A stretch of 11,574 nt of DNA from an uncultured Prevotella sp. (GTDB taxonomy: Bacteria; Bacteroidota; Bacteroidia; Bacteroidales; Bacteroidaceae), in the NCBI GenBank assembly GCA_934229335.1, contig CAKQDQ010000077.1, forward strand, positions 1 through 11,574. Reading direction: 5' to 3'. The notes beneath the pieces were generated by a model. The model did no database searches and was not told the origin of the DNA. It saw only the letters and a list, made by a program, of their open reading frames with translations. The first letter of the stretch is position 1. Each line of letters starts with the position of its first letter. The translations under genes and the position numbers were made by a program. Positions 7,739 to 11,574 of this stretch are shown here, piece after piece.

Positions 7739-7882
7739 CCTTATGTGTATGCAAAGAGACAGTCCACTGCCGTTTGTTCGGTATACTCTTTGGTGCCAGG
7801 TTCACGTCAGTTATGTTCAAACTTTTGAGGTGTTTTTTGCATAAATGGCATTTTTCGTTTTATCACGCTTTGCATATTTATT

Positions 7883-7943
7883 GTAACATTAATCACCGTT
7901 AATATTATATTAATCTTTCTTTAATCCTACCTCTTACGAGATG
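7883..7943. repeat. Helically phased TTAAT array plus CTCTTACGAGATG, copy 1
   Basis: TTAAT recurs at 7889, 7899, 7910 and 7921, a spacing of 10, 11 and 11 bases, which is one DNA helical turn. The 13-mer CTCTTACGAGATG follows at 7931-7943. The segment 7909-7958 matches 9413-9461 in the same orientation (37 of 50 columns by hand). The segment 7883-7930 matches the reverse complement of 9471-9518 (38 of 48 by hand, the first 21 with one mismatch). Such phased A/T blocks suit intrinsic curvature or cooperative protein binding along one face. No known regulator is recognised. Confidence 0.65.
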
Positions 7944-8073
7944 CTGATGTAAAGCAGATACAGTAATAAAGAATAGCCCATAAGTAATTGCCCGTTTTAT
8001 TCAATAAATGCGTTGTATAGGAAAAAAATGATACATTTCTATTTAATACGATGTAGAAATTGAATAAATTTGT

Positions 8074-8082
8074 TAACTTTGC
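8074..8082 (+). promoter_or_regulatory. Predicted Bacteroidota -7 promoter box for the HNH gene
   Basis: TAACTTTGC matches the Bacteroidota -7 consensus TAnnTTTG. A convincing -33 TTTG is not seen at the usual distance, so strength is uncertain. Transcription would begin near 8088, giving a leader of about 90 bases before the HNH gene. An inverted repeat, ATTTCTA/TAGAAAT (8035-8060), lies just upstream and could be an operator. Confidence 0.55.
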
Positions 8083-8106
8083 ATGAACATAACAGACCAA
8101 AAGAGC

Positions 8107-8121
8107 TCGTTAGTGTAACGA
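8107..8121 (+). other. Leader hairpin upstream of the HNH gene
   Basis: TCGTTA (8107-8112) and TAACGA (8116-8121) form a perfect 6-bp stem with a GTG triloop in the predicted 5' untranslated leader. No T-run follows. It may affect mRNA stability or be chance; no riboswitch family is recognised. Confidence 0.35.
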
Positions 8122-8173
8122 TGAGGGAAGAGCGAACGATACAAAATAAAGGTCGTGTCGATAAATAAATTCT

Positions 8174-8191
8174 AAGATATGGAAGATATGG
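8174..8191 (+). repeat. Exact 9-bp tandem duplication containing the start codon
   Basis: AAGATATGG occurs twice back to back (8174-8182 and 8183-8191). Each copy contains an ATG, in the same frame. One copy gives Met-Glu-Asp before the second Met. The second ATG at 8188 has a purine-rich GGAAG just upstream. Confidence 0.85.
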
Positions 8192-9144
8192 CTTATAAAG
8201 AATTATTAACTCAAAAAGAATGGTACGATAAATGTAACCATATTCTACAGAGAGATAAATACACCTGTCAAGACTGTGGGTGTATAGGGTATCATAATAA
8301 GACTATATATACAACAGATTCTATAGAAGAGGTAGACAGTATCATAAACGAGAAGATACTGATAGGCGATAGGTTTAGTTCTCTTATTGAGCAAACGTTT
8401 AAGGGCTATACAGAATGTGACAAAGTGAATTTAACGCTTTATTATCTTGATACAGAAGGTAATAAGTGCCCAGCAAATGAAACAGAAAGAGAGAAATCCC
8501 TTAAAGGATATGTTAGATGGGAGCCATATAACAATGTAAAAATCATTGATAGGGAAAAATATGGTGAATTGTATGTAAGCAAGATAGATTTACATAAAAT
8601 GAATGGTTTTTATTTTTCTTATATCTTTGAGGAATTTGGCTATACTACAATTATCACAAACGAAAATATTGGAGAATCCTTAAATTTCCATCTACATCGT
8701 TACCGAAAGTTTCGGGGCACAGATAGAAATCGGACAACATATCCAATGGCAATTCTGAAATTTGATTACGAACTAACAGATAAATACTGTCTAAGCATAG
8801 AAGACAGCCAAATCAGTTTAACATATAGAAATTATGTGTTCTATGTATGTCTTAGTGCGTATCAGTTTGTATATAAAGGATTAAATGTACATCACAAATA
8901 TTATGTATATGGCAAGAAACCATGGGAATATGAGGAAAAAGCACTTGTGACATTATGTGAGGATTGTCATCAAAAAAGACACGATAAACCTGTACCACTT
9001 TATAGAACTTTATTGGACCAAGAACTTATCAAATATTGTTACAAATGTGATAGATGTGGCGGCTCTGGATATATTCCTCAATATAAACATGTAAAGAAAG
9101 GAATATGCTTCAAATGTATGGGAGAAGGTACTGTTATTGAATGA
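8179..9144 (+). CDS. Split HNH-motif protein with C-terminal DnaJ-like zinc-binding motif
   Basis: A 321-residue soluble protein of unknown biological role. The start region KEWYDKCNHILQRDKYTCQDCG (residues 14-34) looks like the first half of a zinc-stabilised HNH nuclease, with C30 and C33. The second half comes only near residue 235: LNVHHKYY with H238/H239, then PWEYEEKALVTLCEDCHQKRH with C260, C263, H264 and H268, the ββα-metal and second zinc knuckle. About 200 residues of unrecognised sequence rich in aromatic residues and likely strands separate the halves. The tail carries CDRCGGSG (C290, C293) and CFKCMGEG (C310, C313), resembling one DnaJ-type zinc module. There is no signal peptide or membrane helix. 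ATG 8188 (MAYKELL) is an alternative start nine bases in. The gene is clearly AT-richer than both neighbours, suggesting acquisition. It stands alone, with its own promoter and a downstream hairpin. Nuclease activity is inferred from motifs only. Confidence 0.8.
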   Translation: MEDMAYKELLTQKEWYDKCNHILQRDKYTCQDCGCIGYHNKTIYTTDSIEEVDSIINEKILIGDRFSSLIEQTFKGYTECDKVNLTLYYLDTEGNKCPANETEREKSLKGYVRWEPYNNVKIIDREKYGELYVSKIDLHKMNGFYFSYIFEEFGYTTIITNENIGESLNFHLHRYRKFRGTDRNRTTYPMAILKFDYELTDKYCLSIEDSQISLTYRNYVFYVCLSAYQFVYKGLNVHHKYYVYGKKPWEYEEKALVTLCEDCHQKRHDKPVPLYRTLLDQELIKYCYKCDRCGGSGYIPQYKHVKKGICFKCMGEGTVIE

Positions 9145-9181
9145 TAATTCCAATGTCTACCAACTTACAATCTGAAAGCAG

Positions 9182-9249
9182 CCAAATCAGCGTGTAATCA
9201 GGGTGCTTTTACAAGGTGATTTGGGCGTTATTACACTGTAAAAGAGCAC
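9182..9249. repeat. Three interleaved inverted-repeat pairs (order A-B-C-A'-B'-C')
   Basis: Pair A is CCAAATCA (9182-9189) with TGATTTGG (9217-9224). Pair B is GTGTAAT (9192-9198) with ATTACAC (9230-9236). Pair C is CTTTTACA (9206-9213) with TGTAAAAG (9237-9244), extended by GTG and CAC (9203-9205 with 9247-9249) across a two-base bulge. The partners are 34-38 bases apart and all cross one another, so as RNA or single-stranded DNA they form mutually exclusive hairpins or a pseudoknot. There is no coding potential. It could be a structured RNA, a dispersed repeat, or a recombination or replication site; I cannot name a family. Confidence 0.6.
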
Positions 9250-9277
9250 ATATCGCACTACAGACGAGAACCCCAAA

Positions 9278-9314
9278 AAACTGTAAGTAAAACATAGGTG
9301 TTTGCTTACAGTTT
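9278..9314. terminator. Hairpin downstream of the HNH gene, probable bidirectional terminator
   Basis: AAACTGTAAG (9278-9287) pairs perfectly with CTTACAGTTT (9305-9314). An inner AAACA/TGTTT stem (9290-9294 with 9299-9303) closes a TAGG loop. On the plus strand the stem is followed by a weak U-rich stretch. On the minus strand it is followed by six T, so termination of leftward transcription may be stronger. It lies 134 bases after the HNH stop. Confidence 0.65.
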
Positions 9315-9336
9315 ATCGTATTTATATGTATAGACC

Positions 9337-9361
9337 TACCAGCCATTAGCATGGCTGGCTA
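9337..9361. other. Hairpin with TAGC loop
   Basis: CCAGCCAT (9339-9346) pairs perfectly with ATGGCTGG (9351-9358) around a TAGC tetraloop. TA/TA (9337-9338 with 9360-9361) extends it past a bulged C. There is no T-run. It is one of a row of hairpins before the GH2 gene and is possibly part of its leader or of a structured RNA. Confidence 0.5.
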
Positions 9362-9367
9362 CCATAT

Positions 9368-9388
9368 TACACTCCTAACGGAGTAGTA
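9368..9388. other. Hairpin with TAAC loop
   Basis: ACTCC (9371-9375) pairs with GGAGT (9380-9384) around TAAC. TAC/GTA (9368-9370 with 9386-9388) extends it past a bulged A. As RNA, UAAC closed by C-G is a UMAC-type stable tetraloop. It lies directly after the previous hairpin and before the second AAGTTACCGCC. Confidence 0.45.
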
Positions 9389-9390
9389 TG

Positions 9391-9446
9391 AAGTTACCGC
9401 CATTAATCTAACACTAATCTATCATAAATCTATCTCTTACGAGATG
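9391..9446. repeat. AAGTTACCGCC plus phased TTAAT-like array and CTCTTACGAGATG, copy 2
   Basis: The direct repeat AAGTTACCGCC (9391-9401) runs into AATC blocks at 9405, 9416 and 9427, an exact 11-base period. Then comes CTCTTACGAGATG (9434-9446), which here sits in a better hairpin, ATCTC-TTAC-GAGAT (9432-9445). It is the same element as at 7909-7958, placed about 115-160 bases upstream of the GH2 start, so a regulatory role upstream of that gene is plausible. Confidence 0.6.
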
Positions 9447-9475
9447 TTGACGCTAAACAGAAGAAGAACTAAAGT

Positions 9476-9518
9476 ATTAATGAGAAATTAATGTTAGATT
9501 AACGATGATTAATGTTAC
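9476..9518. repeat. Inverted phased ATTAATG array upstream of the GH2 gene
   Basis: ATTAA-G blocks begin at 9476, 9487, 9498 and 9508 (spacing 11, 11, 10), the mirror order of the left array. TGTTAGATTAA (9492-9502) is the exact reverse complement of 9403-9413, so it can also pair with the nearby forward array. 9498-9518 is the reverse complement of 7883-7903 with one mismatch. The array ends about 40 bases before the GH2 start, in the place expected for promoter or operator DNA. No convincing TAnnTTTG box was found here. Confidence 0.6.
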
Positions 9519-9559
9519 AAAAAAAGGAATAACAAAAACAGAATAATATAACAAGGACA

Positions 9560-11574
9560 ATGAACCTAAACAATACCGCACTGTTATGGGGAATGGGACT
9601 CACCATGATGCTCACTAACCCCACAGACGCCCTCTCTGCCACGAAGAACGAAGGGCAGACAAGACAAGAACTGAATTTTGATGGCGCATGGAAGTTCTAT
9701 CTCGGTGACGATTCGCTTGCCTCAAGGACTGCCTACAACGATGCCAAGTGGCGAAAACTGAACTTGCCACACGACTGGAGCATAGAACAAACAGTAGACA
9801 AAAATGCGCCTGCAGGCAACGATGGCGGTTATTACCCTACGGGAACGGCATGGTATCGCAAGAACTTCAAACTGCCACAGACTTACCGTCATGGCGACAA
9901 ACTGTTGCTTTACTTTGAGGGAGTGTACATGAACTCAACAGTCTACGTGAACGGCAAGAAGGTGGGCGGACACCCCTACGGCTACACCTCCTTCTTCTGC
10001 GACATAACAGACGCTGTGGTAGCAGGCAAGAGCAACATTGTGGCGGTGCGTGTAGACAACGCACAGCAGAAAAACTGCCGTTGGTATTCTGGTTCGGGAA
10101 TATATCGCCACGTCAGACTGATAAGCGTTCCACCAGTACACATCGCCAACTGGGGCGTGAACATACAGACGAAACAGATAACCGCGGTACAGGCTACGGT
10201 AACGGTAAGCGTAAAGGTAAAGAACGAGACGCAGCAAACCAAGAACGTCTGCCTGGCTACAACGTTAGAGAATGGCACGAAACAGCAGTCGGAAACAGTC
10301 TCTCTGTCAGCAGGAGGCGAGACGGAGATAACGCAAGAGATAAACGTAGAGCAGCCAAAGTTGTGGGACATAGAGACCCCAAACCTATATAACGCCACCG
10401 TGAAAGTGATGGAAGGCGATAGAGTAATGGACGAGAAGCAACAGCTGTTTGGCATAAGAGAGTTAAGATTCTCTACCGATGGCTTCTTCCTCAACGGCAA
10501 GAAGATACTCATTAACGGTGGCTGCGTACACCACGACAATGGTATATTGGGTGCCGCCGCTTACGACAAGGCGGAGGAGCGCAAGGTGAAGATGATGAAA
10601 AAGGCAGGCTTTAACGCCATACGTACATCGCACAACCTGCCCTCAGAGGCTTTCCTTGACGCCTGCGACAGGTTGGGTATGCTCGTGATAGACGAGGCAT
10701 TCGACGGCTGGCGCGAGGCAAAGAATAAGCATGATTATCATGAGCTGTTCGACAAATACTGGCAACAGGACGTAGACGGCATGGTGTTGCGTGACCGCAG
10801 GCACCCATCCGTCATCTCATGGAGCATAGGCAACGAGGTGATAGAGCGCAAGAAGATAGAGATAGTCACCACGGCACGTAAGTTGGCGAGTGAAGTTCAC
10901 CGCTACGATAGTCGCCCTGTGACCTCCGCTTTGGCGGCATGGGACAGCGACTGGGAGATATATGACCCACTGGCGGCGCAGTTGGATGTGACGGGTTACA
11001 ACTACATGATACATAAATCAGAGACTGACCACGAAAGAGTACCTGAGAGAATAATGTGGCAGACCGAATCATATCCGAGAGATGCCTTTAAGAACTGGAC
11101 GAAGGTTAATGACTATGACTACGTGATAGGCGACTTCGTGTGGACTGGTATCGACTACATCGGTGAATCAGGCATAGGACGTTGGTGGTATGATGGCGAT
11201 GTGGCTGGCGAGCATTATCAGCGACCGCTATACCCATGGCACGCTGCATACTGTGGCGATATAGACCTTACGGGCTGGCGAAAGCCAATCTCTCACTATC
11301 GCAGCATGCTTTATAACGATACGGAGAAACTGTATATGGCGGTAAAAGAACCAGATGGATATAAGGGAAAGATACGTACTGGACTGTGGGCGGTATGGCC
11401 TACATGGGAGAGTTGGAACTGGCAGGGACATGAAGGTAAGGACATTGATGTGGAGGTATATTCTAAATATCCTGCCGTGCGCCTGTATCTTGACGACAAA
11501 CTGATTGGTGAGAAGCAGGTAAATCGCCAAACGGAGTTCAAGGCTGTGTTCACCTTGCCATATAAGGAAGGCAC
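9560..11574 (+). CDS. Secreted glycoside hydrolase family 2 enzyme (beta-galactosidase-like), 3'-truncated
   Basis: A retaining exo-glycosidase that probably removes terminal β-linked sugars in the periplasm. The frame is open to the window edge (671 codons seen); the 3' end is missing. Residues 1-26 resemble a signal peptide ending DALSA, but lack the usual N-terminal Lys/Arg. There is no lipobox Cys. The jelly-roll domain spans about 38-190 (FDGAWKFYLGD, LPHDWSIE, GTAWYRKNF, CRWYSGSGIYRHV). An Ig-like domain covers about 195-298, and the TIM barrel begins near 303. Motifs are GCVHHDNGILGA, FNAIRTSHNLPS, ISWSIGNEV with acid/base Glu426, WQTESYP with probable nucleophile Glu503, and GDFVWTGIDYIGE. 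From about 605, WNWQGHEGKDIDVEVYS fits a DUF4982-type C-terminal domain. ATG 9560 is the only start after the in-frame stop at 9530. Substrate cannot be read from the sequence; β-glucuronidase or another GH2 specificity is possible. G+C is high, and about three quarters of Ile codons are ATA. Confidence 0.92.
   Translation, partial: MNLNNTALLWGMGLTMMLTNPTDALSATKNEGQTRQELNFDGAWKFYLGDDSLASRTAYNDAKWRKLNLPHDWSIEQTVDKNAPAGNDGGYYPTGTAWYRKNFKLPQTYRHGDKLLLYFEGVYMNSTVYVNGKKVGGHPYGYTSFFCDITDAVVAGKSNIVAVRVDNAQQKNCRWYSGSGIYRHVRLISVPPVHIANWGVNIQTKQITAVQATVTVSVKVKNETQQTKNVCLATTLENGTKQQSETVSLSAGGETEITQEINVEQPKLWDIETPNLYNATVKVMEGDRVMDEKQQLFGIRELRFSTDGFFLNGKKILINGGCVHHDNGILGAAAYDKAEERKVKMMKKAGFNAIRTSHNLPSEAFLDACDRLGMLVIDEAFDGWREAKNKHDYHELFDKYWQQDVDGMVLRDRRHPSVISWSIGNEVIERKKIEIVTTARKLASEVHRYDSRPVTSALAAWDSDWEIYDPLAAQLDVTGYNYMIHKSETDHERVPERIMWQTESYPRDAFKNWTKVNDYDYVIGDFVWTGIDYIGESGIGRWWYDGDVAGEHYQRPLYPWHAAYCGDIDLTGWRKPISHYRSMLYNDTEKLYMAVKEPDGYKGKIRTGLWAVWPTWESWNWQGHEGKDIDVEVYSKYPAVRLYLDDKLIGEKQVNRQTEFKAVFTLPYKEG

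Larger units (their letters stand above)
7713..8073. other. Non-coding, AT-rich intergenic region upstream of the HNH gene
   Basis: No credible gene is seen. The one open frame across its first half begins inside terminator DNA and has no ribosome-binding site or family motif. Visible structure includes CAAAGAG/CTCTTTG (7752-7758 with 7786-7792) enclosing a CCG/CGG mini-stem (7770-7772 with 7779-7781), the phased TTAAT array at 7883-7943, and ATTTCTA/TAGAAAT (8035-8041 with 8054-8060) just upstream of the predicted promoter. An imperfect direct repeat, ATTCAATAAATGCGTTG (7999-8015) and ATTGAATAAATTTGTTA (8059-8075), is 60 bases apart. The first 150 bases have more balanced composition than the rest and could be a structured RNA or a decayed element. 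Confidence 0.5.

Noticed and set aside
7630..7902. Open frame of 90 codons with an internal MLKKLAVLLLASFF stretch resembling a signal peptide.
   Set aside because: The hydrophobic stretch is encoded by the A/T arms of the second terminator hairpin, there is no ribosome-binding site, and the rest has no family features.
9371..9384. Resemblance of ACTCCTAACGGAGT to the 16S rRNA 338 region.
   Set aside because: Only a few bases agree and the flanking sequence is not rRNA; it is a small hairpin.
7883..9518. Classical insertion sequence with the HNH gene as transposase.
   Set aside because: The HNH protein has no DDE, tyrosine or HUH transposase motif, the repeats are imperfect and far from the gene ends, and no target-site duplication was seen. 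Kept only as a hypothesis of an unusual mobile unit.
9145..9520. CRISPR array, suggested by repeated short blocks.
   Set aside because: The repeats are 5-11 bases with 10-11 base spacing and inverted arrangements. There are no 24-40 base repeats with unique spacers, and no cas genes.
9982..10539. Minus-strand open frame of 185 codons.
   Set aside because: It lies opposite the GH2 gene, whose plus-strand frame is uninterrupted and carries all family motifs.

Overview
The window looks like chromosomal DNA from a member of the Bacteroidota, most likely Prevotella-like or another Bacteroidales. This rests on four things: the compact complex I gene run, mostly without Shine-Dalgarno sites; a TAnnTTTG-type promoter box; A-rich leaders before start codons; and a glycoside hydrolase family 2 (GH2) enzyme of the type common in polysaccharide-degrading gut and oral Bacteroidales. 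The genus is an inference from style, not from a marker gene.

Bases 1-7505 hold the distal half of a respiratory complex I (nuo) operon, all on the plus strand and tightly packed: nuoH (5' end outside the window), nuoI, nuoJ, nuoK, nuoL, nuoM and nuoN. NuoI is the two-[4Fe-4S] subunit that passes electrons toward quinone. NuoH forms the membrane side of the quinone site. NuoJ and NuoK form the central membrane relay, and NuoL, NuoM and NuoN are the three antiporter-like proton pumps. NuoM has Leu where the family normally has the key Lys of the central helix. The run ends at a strong hairpin terminator (7587-7630), followed by a second, symmetric terminator (7674-7712).

Bases 7713-8178 are non-coding and AT-rich. 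They contain a helically phased TTAAT array, a predicted promoter and a short leader. They lead to a single AT-rich gene (8179-9144) for a protein with an HNH nuclease motif split by about 200 residues and a DnaJ-like zinc-binding tail. Its start codon lies in an exact 9-bp tandem duplication.

Bases 9145-9559 are a dense non-coding segment. It holds three mutually interleaved inverted-repeat pairs, a terminator-like hairpin, two further tetraloop hairpins, a second copy of the phased TTAAT element and then an inverted version of that array. The left array and the far right array form an imperfect inverted repeat of about 48 bp bracketing the HNH gene.

Bases 9560-11574 are the first 671 codons of a secreted GH2 enzyme, cut off by the window edge. 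It is much richer in G+C than the HNH gene and has unusually heavy ATA use for isoleucine. The window therefore joins a housekeeping energy operon, a possibly acquired nuclease gene in unusual repeat-rich DNA, and a carbohydrate-utilisation gene. The repeat-bracketed HNH segment is the part most worth following up.
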